A stretch of 64,000 nt of DNA from Alentia gelatinosa (taxonomy: Eukaryota > Annelida > Polychaeta > Phyllodocida > Polynoidae): the NCBI GenBank assembly GCA_950022655.1, contig OX465584.1, positions 63,490,841 to 63,554,840 of the forward strand, in the 5' to 3' direction. Below are positions 22,783-34,925 of the stretch, in pieces. Under the pieces are notes generated by a model, which searched no databases, was not told the DNA's origin, and saw only the letters and a list, made by a program, of their open reading frames with translations. Numbering within the stretch: position 1 is the first letter of the stretch; every line of letters starts with the position of its first letter. Made by a program: the position numbers and the translations under genes.

Positions 22783-23149
22783 GGGGACAGAGCCATTGTT
22801 AGTTCACGAAGCAGTCACTAGATGGTCGGGGGACAAACCTGTATTCTGGCTCTTTGTTGTTACAAAATTCAACTGCCTTTCAATATTTTACCATGGTTCC
22901 CTTGTCTCTCTACACCCATCCCAAAGTAGGATGACATAATAACTAAACCCAAGACATGATATTTTCCATATGGAACACTTTATATAAATATGGGAGCAAG
23001 GCTAAAGTTGTGACATTTCCCAATTATCACTCACTTCTTTCCCACCTCCTTTAGTGAAGAACACCTACTTTTTCACCTCCTTTAGTGAAGAACACCTACT
23101 CGGGGGGCGTCATGGCGGCGCCCATGGATCATAGGCTATATGCCGTATA
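22783..23149 (+). mobile_element. Dispersed element G, copy 3, inserted in a minisatellite
   Basis: Similar to 15215-15570 but with a small internal duplication of cctcctttagtgaagaacac at about 23045 and 23077. Confidence 0.75.
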
Positions 23150-23345
23150 CTTGTTCATTATTTCAATAACTGGTCACTCTCCACACGTTTAGCTGAATAA
23201 CGGATCACTCTCCACGCATTATCTTCATTCCTATTCACTCTCCCTACCGGAAGACCTGTTCAGTCGCCATGCATTATTTCTATACCTGTTCAATCTCAAA
23301 ATGTCTTTTTAAATACCCGGTCGCTTTCAATGCATTATTTCAATA
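23150..23345. repeat. Minisatellite of about 34 bp, right part
   Basis: Continues the units seen before element G (atttcaataactggtcactctccac and variants). Confidence 0.65.
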
Positions 23346-24589
23346 ATTAGATAATGAATTGCAATTGCAATGGGAAGAAATCGTCTACAGTAACAGTATA
23401 TCAGATCTCTCCTAATTACCCTTTTGAAAGTGGTGATGGAGAACTTCAAATAGCAGAAGGTGCATATTCTACCTCGCTCTCCTGATATGGGTGAAGGCCA
23501 GCGAATTTTACGTAGAAGCTGTAGACTGTAAATAAACAACTAGAATCGTGACTTTATGCAGGTACCCATGAAAAAACATCCAAACGCATAAAAATCAACT
23601 TAAAGGCAACTCCTGCCTATTCTTCATCGACAAGGCCAAGCATTTCCCCATGAAAAAGATGTAAACAGTGAATGAAGTAACAGACATAAAATGAAGAGGA
23701 AAACTGGTGACGTCCATTTATACAGCTCAAGTCGGGCAAAAAGGTAACCACAACTCAGCCTGTGTATTTAGGTGAGGTCGACTCTTTTTTATTCAGCTTT
23801 TGATATCTTGTTTGTTTCTCTCCCTGCTACGATGGGCTCTCGAGTCTGTCAGGCCTGTCAGTGTGAGCCCCCCCCCCCCCCCCCCCCCCCACGATCTTTC
23901 GTGGAGCTAGCGCTGGCTTAATCTCTGCCCCAACCCAAAGCTAGTTCCCTGGGTATCAACTAAAGACCAGGGAGACCAGCGAACATTTCAGATTCAAAAC
24001 AAGGCAACTGTCAAAAGTTATACAAGTCAAACAACTCACATATCGTGTTTACGGAAATATGGGAATTGTTAAAGGAGCTTCACAGACAATCCGGCTGTTT
24101 CTTTTTCAGACTTAGACCATTTTATAATGGGAATTCACAGTTGATTAGACTGCTCCTTCAGAGGAGCACATGGCATTGTTGACAAAACAAAACCCTGCAA
24201 CACATGAGGTGCTTTCCACTGTAGAAAGTAATCCCAGAGACTATGTCTGGTTTGAAATAAAAGATAACAGAAATGAGAATATTTTTTTACCATATGAATA
24301 TTTTCATCTCTATTTGCAAGTAGAACACAAAATACCCCCAAAAGCCCTCAGAATTTAGGATATTTCAAAAACTGGCATATGGGCCAGATTTGGGCCCAAA
24401 CAGGCAAGTTGGGGCAGAGATATAAGCGGCCACAGGAAGTAGAGCACAGGATCTCTGCTGGGAGAGTGAGTGTGAGGTAAACTGCCCTCGAGTCTGTCAG
24501 GTCTGTCAGTGTCAGGTGAACTCCAGTCTTCAGTCCCCAGAAGCCACATTTATTCCCACTGAAGCCATCCCAGAAGCCATTATATGACT
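23346..24589. other. Intron 1, mostly unassigned
   Basis: Contains a pure C run (about 23868-23890). Two related segments, gagtctgtcaggcctgtcag near 23840 and a near copy near 24489, share no other flank. No gene recognised. Confidence 0.4.
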
Positions 24590-25095
24590 AGGAGCATGTT
24601 CATCATTGATGAATGAGCATGCAGTTATAAATGAATAACAATTAAAAAGTTTGGGTTACATTCAGTATATATTGATCGTTTTCTGTAATTCATTTGCACC
24701 CAGTAACCTTGCCATTTCTGCAACTACCTGAGTCTAGGATCCAAACACATCAAGCACCAGCAGGTCTTGAGGTATTTCAATCTCTAGTGATTGGTCATGG
24801 ACAGCTTGGCATGCCCCTAAGACCCTGAGACCCTGCTCCTTTTCCAATATCACAGTGAATAACACCCAGATAGTGAAGGGATAGTTTTTTAGCAGCACGC
24901 TGGAAGTCTACATGTTACCACTTTAAATCTGAGACAAAATATTTCGCGTACGCGTTCGCGGCCCTGGTCCCGGGTGTGGGTGTGGGGCGTCTAGCGTTAA
25001 CAAATTTTTGTTTTTTTGTTTTTTTGTTAGTACATGTTACCACTTTAACCTTTAGGCAATGTACAAAGGGCGTTCGAGCACGCTCTAATAAAATA
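24590..25095. mobile_element. Dispersed element S copy, interrupted by a small insertion
   Basis: Same order of blocks as 21590-21960; the blocks are split by the insertion at 24927-25030. Confidence 0.75.
24927..25030. mobile_element. 104-bp insertion with a perfect 18-bp target-site duplication
   Basis: tacatgttaccactttaa lies on both sides (24909-24926 and 25031-25048). The insert is CpG-rich (ttcgcgtacgcgttcgcgg, ccctggtcccgggtg) and ends in a (gttttttt)n tail. The long duplication and simple tail suggest a retroposed small element. I do not recognise a tRNA or other source RNA. Confidence 0.8.
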
Positions 25096-25398
25096 AATTA
25101 GAATTCAGCTTTGAATTATGAGGCGTTTCTTCCTGCAACCTATTCAACGTGCCCTGTCTCCTCTTGGAGCAACAAACAAACAATCACCCGTGGATTTAAT
25201 TCACATGAGGCAGTGATTCAATCTCTCTGACAGAACGAATTGCGGGAACAAAACTTGAGCAGCCAAAAAAAACACCCGTAAAGAAAGAAAAGTTATCACC
25301 AAGCTCGAAACCATATGGCAGAGGTAGGAGAGGGAGGCTCAGTTTTGTTTGTGGAGGTTCTCCTTTTCGCTCAGGTTACACTTTCAGCCTTGCAGCGA

Positions 25399-25653
25399 AT
25401 TTATTATCCATCGTATACAAAGTCCGCATTGAAAATGTATGGGGACTCGGTAAACCACGACTCATTGTATAAAACCTGTCGGATACCATAACTGTGGTAT
25501 ATGGAATCAAATCTGTGGTATATGGCCTCAAAGCCATGGTATACGGGAAAAATAGTCCCTTTTGCTATAGAGCAAAGAAATAGTTCCTAATGTTATACCC
25601 GTTAACATGGCAATTACTGGGTTTGATTTATTCGAAAAGATGGATAATAAATA
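25399..25653. mobile_element. MITE family D, copy 2
   Basis: Ends atttattatccatc and gatggataataaat; contains several tggtatac and gtatacgg palindromic pieces. Directly followed by family E, as at 63.4 kb. Confidence 0.75.
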
Positions 25654-25784
25654 AAACAGACGATGGTTATGTGGAGAGGCGGCTCTGTAAACCACTCGTG
25701 GTTGACATCGTAATACACTCGCTAGCGCTCATGTATTACTACGCGTCAACCTGCCTGTCATGAGAACCATCGTTTATTGTCTAT
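25654..25784. mobile_element. MITE family E, copy 2
   Basis: acgatggttatgtgg at the left and the matching inverse aaccatcgtttattgtctat at the right; centre acactcgctagcgctcatgt. Confidence 0.7.
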
Positions 25785-26084
25785 ATCTTTCTGTGGTCAG
25801 CTACTGCAGAACACTTCTGTCTGAGTCCGGCCCAGCTGACAGCAGGACACGTGACCTACAGGGTCTTACCTCTCCTGGAGACCTGGGGCCTGTTGAATAA
25901 CTGAGGGCCCGATTCCCACTTGGAGATTCCTGACCCAGAGACTGGTGCCAGTACACGGATGTCTCGGCCCCTTCTGCACCTCGGCCCCCGTTTCGCGAAG
26001 TCATCTCGGCCCCCTCGCGGCCTTATCCCTATCGCTATCTAGTCAGACCTTTCCTTCTATATGAAAATTTCATCTCCATAAGTA

Positions 26085-26182
26085 TCTGAAACGGGTCGAG
26101 TTCTCCAAACAATTTCTCCAAAACGGGTCGAGTTCCCCTGAAAACTACGGGTCGTTTCGGATCGAGTTCTCCAGTAACCATG
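26085..26182. repeat. Small gggtcgagttc repeat cluster
   Basis: Four units of cgggtcgagttctcc or variants, matching the arms of the foldback element at 19829-20374. Confidence 0.7.
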
Positions 26183-26270
26183 CCAAGGGAGCTGTTCCTT
26201 GTTAGGGATGATTGTCACCGACAATTGCAAAGATAGAATACTTGTCTCAGCAAAATGGAACCCTATAATT

Positions 26271-27140
26271 CAGACTAGGAGATTGTGTTCCAGTACCGAA
26301 TCTCAACAGGATTCGTCTCAGACAAACACCCTATGAGGTACATGGATCCCATCATGCATCCCACGACTAGGAGATTCTTACCCCAGAGCCAGGAAACGCC
26401 AGTCGCACGGCGAGTGGGAGGGCATAGGCGGCGACTAGCAGCCCGAAAATTTCAAACATGTTTGTAATTAAATCGTAAGAGACTAGCGCCTTTTTGGAAT
26501 GGACTTAAGGAAAAATGGCAAAAATTGATTCACTTCAGACGAGGAGAATGTGTTCTAGTACAGAATCTTAATGGAATTGGTCTCAGACAAATGCCCCGGG
26601 AGGTACATGAATAATTCTGTGTGAATTCCGATTGGATTCATGTACCTCACAGTGTGTTTGTCTGAGACAAATCCTGCTGAGATTCATATACCTCGCAGGG
26701 TGTTTGTCTGAGACAAATCCTGCTGAGATTCATGTCGCCTCATGTGCCTCACATGGTGTTTGTCTGAGACAAATCCTGTTGAGATTCATGTACCTCACAT
26801 GGTGTTTGTCTGAGACGAATCATGCTGAGATTCACATACCTCACAGGGTGTTTGTCTGAGACAAATCCTGCTGAGATTCATATACCTCGCAGGGTGTTTG
26901 TCTGAGACAAATCCCGCTGAGATTCATGTACCTCACGGCGTGTTTGTCTGAGACAAATCCTGCTGAGATTCCTGTACCTTACAGGGTGCTAGTCAGAAAC
27001 AAATCCTGCTGAGATTCACATACCTCACAGGGTGTTTGTCTGAGACAAATCCTGCTGAGATTCATGTACCTCACAGGGTGTTTGTCTGAGACAAATCCTG
27101 CTGAGATTCTGTACTGGAACCGAATCTCCTCGTCTAAAAT
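26271..27140. mobile_element. Foldback element with internal 46-bp minisatellite
   Basis: The left arm (cagactaggagattgtgttc ... gaatctcaac ... gtctcagacaaac) is inverted at the right end (gtttgtctgagac ... gagattctgtactggaac ... ctcctcgtct). Internal units of tttgtctgagacaaatcctg with a 46-bp period run from about 26637 to 27115. Confidence 0.75.
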
Positions 27141-27155
27141 GCTGAGATTTCGATT

Positions 27156-27569
27156 TTAAAGCCCAATACACATCTACCGATTCAGGATTGAACGATTAGT
27201 TCCCAAATCTTATAGGAGTCGGTGAACTTGTCCCAGGCAAATTACATAGTATCTCGGCCTGTGTCGGCCATCCAATCAATCCGTGGTCCCAATCAAGTGC
27301 CATTTACAAACGTCCTGTTGTTGGCGACTAGATTTATCAAAATGTTGATAAACCTTTAGCCACAGATTTAGGAATATAGAAACCGGCGACAAAATAACAT
27401 CTGAAGGAGGTGGTTCACTAATTATTGCCTGACCCTTGCCTAACTGTGCTACATCTACGACTACGAACGACTCCGTTAGGATGCCTCGCCTGAGACAAAT
27501 TGCCGTCCGTTTGTCGCCGACAAAGGTACATAAATGTTCCGAAATCGGTAGATGGGCACTGGGCTTTAA
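27156..27569. mobile_element. MITE with TTAA target duplication
   Basis: Ends agcccaatacacatctaccg and inverted cggtagatgggcactgggct lie between TTAA at both ends, as in piggyBac or Kolobok elements. It sits in the foldback minisatellite, since right flank cagcagtacagaatctcag is array sequence. A half copy is at 31440-31540. Confidence 0.75.
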
Positions 27570-28275
27570 CAGCAGTACAGAATCTCAGTGGAATTAGGCC
27601 CGGCGCCCACCTACTACGATATGGCTCCGATATAGCCTACGATGCACCTTCCGATAAAAAAATCAAAATCGCGTCAGAAGGTCACCTAATATCGTGGCAG
27701 TTGACCACGTTTCTGCGATTAGGCACCAAAAGAAACCCCATACAATGCATGGTGGATTGACATGTCTAGAAAGATGTCTACGATTTTGTACCTTCCCGAC
27801 ATATCTCCAATATTGGCTTTTTGTATCGGTGCCATATCGGGAGGTCTAAATTTCTATCTTAGTAGGTGGACGCCAGGCCTAAGTCTCAGACAAATGCCCC
27901 CGGGAGGTACATGAATCACTCCGTGTGAACTCCACTTTAACAGCAGTACAGAATCTCAGTGTAATTCGTCTCAGACAAATGTCTTGGGAGGTACATGAAT
28001 CACTCCGTGTGAACTCCACTTTAACAACAATACAGAATCTCAGTGGAATTCGTCTCAGACAATTGCCCCGGGAGGTACATGAATCCCACCGTGCGAATCC
28101 CACTTTAACAGCAGTACAGAATCTCAGTGGAATTCGTCTCAGACAATTGCCCCGGGAGGTACATGAATCACTCTGTATGAACTCCACTTTAACAACAGTA
28201 CAGAATCTCAGTGGAATTCGTCTCAGACAAATGCCCCGGGAGGTACATGAATCACTCTGTGTGAACTCCACATTA
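27570..28275. repeat. 84-bp minisatellite (inverted relative of the 46-bp array)
   Basis: tttaacarcartacagaatc recurs at about 27937, 28021, 28105 and 28189, exactly 84 bp apart, with gtctcagacaaatgccccgg in each unit. Because 84 is divisible by 3 an open frame runs through it. Interrupted by a family L MITE. Confidence 0.85.
27597..27879. mobile_element. Harbinger-like MITE family L, copy 3, inserted in the 84-bp array
   Basis: Ends ggcccggcgcccacctacta and tagtaggtggacgccaggcc, flanked by TTA and TAA. The array unit gtggaatt...gtctcag is split by it. Confidence 0.8.
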
Positions 28276-28386
28276 CCCTCCAGCAGATCACTTGGTTTCC
28301 CCCCCACGCCGTGGTCCGCGGGGTGTCTGCAGGCAACACGCTGGTCGCGAACACCGCTCAGAAGTCGGCATCGTGAAGGGGTTAAC

Positions 28387-28821
28387 TGAGCGGTATGGCG
28401 CGCCGTTCTGCACATGGTCAGGTCGTCAATAGTCCGTCCATGGAATCAGTGTAAAACTCATTCCGTCTATGGAATGCCACCAAGAGATATATAAACATAT
28501 AGTTCATCTATTATTCCGTCCACGGAATGGTTTTGTTTTCTCCACGAAATGGGTTTCATAAAATGGCTTTTCTTCATGAAATGGCCTTTTTTGTGTGCAA
28601 AACGACCCTTCTTCTTACAATATGGGGTTTCATGAAATGGCTATTTTTCACGAAATTACCCTTCTTCTAACGAAACGAGATAAAATCAGTCGTAGACTCA
28701 TTTCTTGGACGAAATCAATCGTAGACTCATTTCTTGGACGAAATCAGTCGTAAACTCATTTCTTGGACGAAATGAGTGGTAGACTCATTTCTTGGACGAA
28801 ATCAGTCGTGTCCAGAACGGC
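28387..28821. repeat. Inverted arms around short tandem repeats
   Basis: gtatggcgcgccgttctg (about 28395-28412) pairs with cagaacggcgctccatag (about 28804-28821) at 15 of 18 positions. Between them lie gaaatgg-rich repeats and a 29-bp repeat gtagactcatttcttggac (28690-28808, four to five units). Confidence 0.6.
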
Positions 28822-29199
28822 GCTCCATAGTATGAACGGCACACCTCTAAACTGTATACCTTCTGGGTATACACAGTGGCCATACCGCCCCAGGCTCACC
28901 CGCTCTCATGCTGTATACACGGCTCATTCCACCTGTTATCGCTCAGGGTAAGTCTCACAGAACAGCGAGATAATACGAGAGTCAGCTGATAATGTGGACC
29001 GCCAATCGAGTGCATATGACAATGGTGGGAGAAGAATTTCCCTGTAGATTCTAGGCGCTTAGAAATCTGAAATCAAAGTGTTTTAAATCTGTCGGTTCTT
29101 GGTGGCATTTCAAATGCCTTTCACCAATCTTGCGTCGTTATTCGAGAATAATCAGCTGGTGTGATTATAGAGTGAAGTGGCATTAAAATCAGTTCCATT

Positions 29200-29915
29200 T
29201 CCATCGGCCAATGGAAACGGGCCTTTCGAGGAACTCATATAATCGGTGCCAATTTCATCGGCCAATGGAAATGGGCCTTTTGTGGAACTCCTATTATTGG
29301 TGCCATTTCATTGGCCAATAGAAACGGGCCCTTTGAGGAACTCATAAAATCTGTGCCATTTTAATCGGCCAATGGAAATGAGCCTTTGGAGAAACTCATT
29401 TAATCGGTGCCAATTTGCTTTGGCCAATTGAATGAGGCTTTGTGAGCCGAATTTCCCTGCATCTCTCATATCTATACCAATGGCATTTTCAGGTTAAAAA
29501 TTTGAGTCTCGCTGCTGAAATCAAAGTATTTTAAATCTGTTGGCTGTTGACAAAGTTGGTGCCACTTTTATCAGCCAATGGAAATGGGTCTTTGGAGGGA
29601 CTCATATAATCTGTGCCATTTTCATCGGCCAATGTAAACAGATCTACCAAAGAACTCATATAACTGGTGCAATTCTTATCAGCCGATGGAAATGGGCCTT
29701 TCTAGGGACTCAAATAATTGGTGCCATTTTTATCGGCCAATGAAAACGGGCCTTTCGAGGAACTCTTAACAGCGGTGCCATTTTTATCATTATATGGAAA
29801 AGGGTCTTTCGAGGAACTCATGTAATCGTTGCCACTTCCATCGGCCAATGGGAAGAGGTCTTTTAAGGAAATTATATAATCATTGCCTTTTTTGTCGGCC
29901 AATGGAAACTGGCTT
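29200..29915. repeat. 54-bp minisatellite, about 12 diverged units
   Basis: Units of atcggccaatggaaatgggc, ctttcgaggaactcatataa and tcggtgccattt. A break at about 29440-29530 holds an unrelated stretch. Confidence 0.85.
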
Positions 29916-30014
29916 CACAGATGACTCTGGCTTAGTGAGAGGCTCCCAGGCAGAATGCACTCCGTGGAAGGCAGGGGGCGCTCGGCCGCTCCCATAATGC
30001 AATGCACGTGAGAG

Positions 30015-31300
30015 GGAAACCCATGCTGCTACTCCAACCTGCCCCCATTACTCCCCCCACCACCCAGCCACCCTCCACCCATATCCCTCTACTCCAACCT
30101 GCCCAATCACTCCTACCACCACCACCCAGCCACCCTCCACCCATATCCCTCTACTCCAACCTGCCCAATCACTCCCCTAACCACCCAGCCACCCTCCACC
30201 CATATCCCTCTACTCCAACCTGCCCCATCACTCCCCCCACCACCACCCAGCCACCCTCCACCCATATGCCTCTACTCCAACCTGCCCAATCACTCCCCCC
30301 ACCACCACCCAGCCACCCTCCACCCATATGCCTCTACTCCAACCTGCCCCATCACTCCTACCACCACCACCCAGCCAACCTCCACCCATATGCCTCTACT
30401 CCAACCTGCCCCATCACTCCCCCCCCCCACCACCCAGCCACCCTCCACCCATATCCCTCTACTCCAACCTGCCCCATCACTCCCCCCACCACCACCCAGC
30501 CACCCTCCACCCATATCCCTCTACTCCAACCTGCCCCATCACTCCCCCCACCACCCAGCCACCCTCCACCCATTTCCCTCTACTCCAACCTGCCCCATCA
30601 CTCCCCCCACCACCACCCAGCCACCCTCCACCCATATCCCTCTACTCCAACCTGCCCCATCACTCCTACCACCACCACCACCCAGCCACCCTCCACCCAT
30701 ATCCCTCTACTCCAACCTGCCCCATCACTCCTACCACCACCACCCAGCCACCCTCCACCCATATCCCTCTACTCCAACCTGCCCAATCACTCCCCTAACC
30801 ACCCAGCCACCCTCCACCCATATCCCTCTACTCCAACCTGCCCCATCACTCCCCCCACCACCACCCAGCCACCCTCCACCCATATGCCTCTACTCCAACC
30901 TGCCCCATCACTCCCCCCACCACCACCCAGCCACCCTCCACCCATATCCCTCTACTCCAACCTGCCCCATCACTCCTACCACCACCACCACCCAGCCACC
31001 CTCCACCCATATCCCTCTACTCCAACCTGCCCAATCACTCCCCTAACCACCCAGCCACCCTCCACCCATATCCCTCTACTCCAACCTGCCCCATCACTCC
31101 TACCACCACCACCCAGCCACCCTCCACCCATATCCCTCTACTCCAACCTGCCCAATCACTCCCCTAACCACCCAGCCACCCTCCACCCATATGCCTCTAC
31201 TCCAACCTGCCCCATCACTCCTACCACCACCACCCAGCCACCCTCCACCCATATCCCTCTACTCCAACCTGCCCCATCACTCCTACCACCACCACCCAAA
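30015..31300. repeat. 59-65-bp minisatellite, about 21 units
   Basis: ctctactccaacctgcccca recurs with steps of 59, 62 or 65 bp; differences are gains and losses of CAC triplets. A 464-codon frame runs through but reads PPPP/LLQPAPS-type repeats in any frame and has no gene signals. Confidence 0.95.
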
Positions 31301-31439
31301 TCGCCCGGAATCAGCTGGAGTCGGCCAGACTTGCCCATTGAAAACCTTGTAGCTCGGAACCGTGTGGTCGTCGCCTCTGGCCGGCCGGCCCTGTAAAAAC
31401 CAGCCAGCCGCCTCTGAGCGTCGATTTCGTGGATCACGT

Positions 31440-31540
31440 GCTTTAGGATGGCTCGCCTGAGACAAATTACTGTTCTTTTGTCGCAGACAAAGGTACATCA
31501 ATGTTCCGAAATCGGTAGATGTGCATTGGGCTTTAGACTC
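31440..31540. mobile_element. Half copy of the TTAA MITE
   Basis: ctcgcctgagacaaatt, cgcagacaaaggtacatc and aatcggtagatgtgcattgg match 27485-27569; it ends in ggcttta. Confidence 0.65.
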
Positions 31541-32560
31541 GCTGAAGTCATCCTTGTCTGATGGCTATGGGCAGCATGCAGCAGTCAAACCACATCCTGT
31601 CTGGGTGCTTGAGACTCGGGCCACGTGAATGTGATTAACGGTTTGTTTTGGCGGCTCCGCGCAGCCTCTCCCGCCTATGTTAGGCTCAATACATCAACGT
31701 CAGGCGTGCACCAAGCCTATTTGTCGCTGTCTCCCTCTCACCCGCGCTTCATTTCTCTCCTCCTTCACAGGAGATGTATTTCCGGTATCGCTCGGGGTGT
31801 CTGTGACTTGTAACGTCGGGTAGAATTAGAGGAAAACTGGTTCGGGGTGAAAGAATTTCAAACTTACAAGGTGAGGATGATTAGAGTGACTTATCGAGGC
31901 TTATTCACCCGGAACTTGTTTCCCTATAATACACGGAAACAGAGTTTGCTATATATGGTCATAAGCAAAGTAGTTTTGCACTATAGATAGGAGCGTAAAC
32001 AAACTTTGAAAGTATATCTGATTAAAATTTATCAAATCCACTTTGGAGCCATCCCATAACCCTATATACAGAGCAGTAAGGACTTGCATATCCAAGTTCA
32101 TGAGATCAGCATTTATATCCCATTTGATGAGTTACAAATGCTGCAGGCTGTGGTGTGGCATTAGATGCAGCGCAGCCTTGGTGTACTACTTTTGCACAGA
32201 TATACTTCCAAAATCGGTCTATACCTGTTTTGTGTATTGTAAACCTTCAAATTTTGATTGAACTGGCGATCTTTTAACTCCGATTGAGTGGCAAGCCTTA
32301 TCGAGTAACTACAATGTCATACTCGTTAAACAGATCTAAGGTACGATCTGATTGGTCTAGATTTCATCACGTGATATCCTCGATAATGAAACAACCACAC
32401 TAGGTATGAGGCACAGTCATTACATTTTTAACAGCCGTATGTATCTAAGGAGTGTTCAGCTATAAGTTTATAATAATGATAATAATAAGAGAAAACGTGG
32501 TTACTTAGCCCATAGGAAAGACCGTTCGAGGTCTTTTGATGCCATGAATAAGTCCCGACA
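31541..32560. other. Intron 1, no recognised feature
   Basis: No repeat family or coding segment recognised. Confidence 0.35.
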
Positions 32561-32576
32561 CCGCAGGAGGAGGGAC

Positions 32577-32735
32577 ATATCTAGCGTCAGTAGCCAGGAT
32601 ATCTGTATGGAGAGTGTTGGGAATACTGGAGCTATTAAAACAGCGCCAGGAATCCAACACCATTACCGATTGTACCAGTCCCTGTATCCCAACGAGGAGG
32701 GAAGCCACAGAATGCAGGGACTGGAGCCAGTCTAG
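32577..32735 (-). repeat. Inverted copy of the 53-bp array unit and its flank
   Basis: Inverse of about 18600-18765: tagccaggatatctgtatgg, gcgccaggaatccaacacca and cagggactggagccag. It has one array unit instead of about 14, so the array at 17.9 kb expanded from such an element. Confidence 0.8.
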
Positions 32736-32759
32736 GTCTACATGTACGGTCCTTGATTA

Positions 32760-33167
32760 GGCCACTCAAAAAAACCAACTTGTTTCTCATCACCAAGCCA
32801 TGAAAAATATGACAAGGGCGCTTTTTTTTTTTTTTGCTGGATCAAAGATGGCTTAAAAGTGTCATAAAATGGGCTTTAGACATACAGTAAAACCCTGCGT
32901 AAGTGGTCACCCTCCGCTCCAGGCCAAAGTACCCGCTTATGCGGGGTGTCTGCATATGCGGGGTTTTCAGATTCATACTGTTTATACATTGAAAGCATCT
33001 CTGGCATGAGGAGCTTTAATTTGATACTAAATACACATACTTTTTATAATTTCTATCAAGGTTCATCTTATTTTAACAAAAAAAAAAAAAAAAAAAAAAA
33101 ATCTTCTAAAATTGTTTTTGCAGATGCGCGCGGTGATGAGAAACAAGTTTGTTTTTTTTGAGTGGCC
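32760..33167. mobile_element. MITE with TTA target duplication, carrying a nested family K element
   Basis: ggccactcaaaaaaaccaac at the left is inverted at the right (gtttgttttttttgagtggc), followed by pairing of tgtttctcatcacc. TTA lies on both sides, as in PIF/Harbinger insertions. The interior holds a family K element (about 32884-32971) and a long A run (33079-33102). Confidence 0.75.
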
Positions 33168-33331
33168 TTATTGAACGTGCCCTAGACTCAGGGCAGAGGC
33201 TCAGGGTGTGATGTTGAGAGGCTCAGTTGGCAGGTGTGACCAGTCCACCTCGGGGTTATTTTCTGCGGGGCTGTGATCCTGGAAGCATCCGTGAACAGGT
33301 CACTCGGTCAGCTCCTGGAGGTATTCCAACA

Positions 33332-33392
33332 CGTGCCTAATTCCCGGTGCACGTGAGCACCGTGAGCCGGGAATTAGGTCAGACACGTGGTG
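33332..33392. repeat. Imperfect inverted repeat bounded by CACGTG
   Basis: cacgtgcctaattcccgg and gccgggaattaggtcagaca-cgtg form arms around cacgtgagcaccgtga. Three CACGTG cores lie within 60 bp. Confidence 0.6.
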
Positions 33393-34140
33393 GCCGTTAA
33401 GTGGGTCAGTGTGCGGGTCACTGCGGGAACAGGGTTAATACAGCCCGGTCACTGCGCCACTCCGAGCATTGTTTTCGTGCAGTGAGCCTCTGAGTCCTGA
33501 GAATGCCTGGAGGCATTCCCCTGACGGATCCTGTGTGTCGTTGAATAATCCAGGATATGTCCTAGAAATGATCCTCGGACCGTCCTTGGTGAAATGTCGT
33601 TGCATAAACTAGTAAATCCTACAGCCAGGACGAGTGAAGGACAAGATCAAACATAGGCAGACAAAAGTCGTTTCATTACAAAATCCTGAAGATGGGATTT
33701 CTCCTCCAAATTGTCCCAACTTATCCAAAATTGTCCTCCAAGTAGGACAGCTAGAGGGCAGTCCTAGATGAATCTAGTTCTCCAAATATAACAAGGTGTT
33801 ATTTTGACTGTAATCAGCAATCTTTCTCAAAAATGGATGGTTTAGATCTTATGAGAAGGACTGAGTGTTATTTTGAGGACAAGAAGAAGCCTTTAGACGA
33901 TCTTGATGATCGTAGATTTATGCAATGATTTTGACTGGATCCTGGGAATTATAAAGCAGAACGTGTATGACCTATCATAGAATTCGTTTCATGAATCTTG
34001 TCACTGTCCCTTGAGTCAGGACGGATTCCTATATCATTGAATAATCCTACGACCACCTGGGGCCATTTAATAATCTAGGATCCTAAATGTAGACTGTTTT
34101 CTGTATGCCATAGACACACAGGGACGATGTGGGTCAACTT
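33393..34140. other. Intron 1, weak inverted similarity only
   Basis: tgaataatccaggatat (33542) and cattgaataatcctacg (34036) hint at element ends of family N. A gaatgcctggaggcattc hairpin at 33502-33518 matches the core of the 35-bp minisatellite. Confidence 0.4.
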
Positions 34141-34925
34141 TATTCAACACTTATGAACAACCTTATGGATGGCTGATACTGTCTTAACGGAGGAGCTTAA
34201 AAATTATTAAATGATAACCATTGTACAAGGTACAGAAAAGGGTCTTTATGTAAAATCCTAGATTATTCAACGGGGTGCTGGGTCATAGACAATGTCCTCT
34301 CTATTGATAAAGCAATACTCAGTTATTTCTCATAAACCCCAATCAAAGATTTTACCACAAAATTGCTGAGTAAAAACCAGCCATCTGCTCCTAGGAGTTG
34401 ACTCTACGCAATATCCTCGCATGTGCTCGGATATTACAACTCCTCGGAGCATACGGCCGCTTTTATCTGAAACTGGTCAATGTTCTGCATCAACAGAACA
34501 TTGGATTAAACCAGAATATAATAAAGATGATATCTAGGATTCTCATCATAATAGCAGATTTTAAAAGACTTACTTAAATTGAAATAAAATTGAGATTTTA
34601 CTGAGGACAATATGTATGGTGTGTTTTGACGATCCAGTTGGTACCATTATGTGATTCCTTTCTACTTTCTCATTATAAACGTACCGACCGTACAGTATCA
34701 AAGTATCAGCAGTTGTTGCCTACATCCTCACCCAAATATCCCAGCTGTTTAATAATGTAGGATTGTACATGAAGACCCTTTTCTGTACCTCGTACGAGGG
34801 TTACCGTTTCATACTTTTAAAGTTTGTTCACCAAGACAGACTTAGCCGTCCATAACGTCGTCCATAAGTATGATATAAAGTTAACCCACATCTTCCCAGG
34901 ACTACATGTATGATCCTAGATTATT
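34141..34925. mobile_element. Dispersed element N, inverted pair
   Basis: caaggtacagaaaagggtct (about 34228) and its inverse agacccttttctgtacct (about 34765) face each other, each with a tagattatt(c/a)aac edge and a ttatgaac or ccataa block. 34270-34740 between them is unassigned AT-rich sequence. Confidence 0.6.

Noticed and set aside
27925..28415. 154- and 178-codon open frames on the two strands
   Set aside because: The 84-bp repeat length is divisible by 3, so frames persist by periodicity.
30002..31396. 464-codon open frame rich in Pro, His and Thr
   Set aside because: It is a minisatellite with no stop in any forward phase; length differs by CAC triplets and no start or splice context fits.
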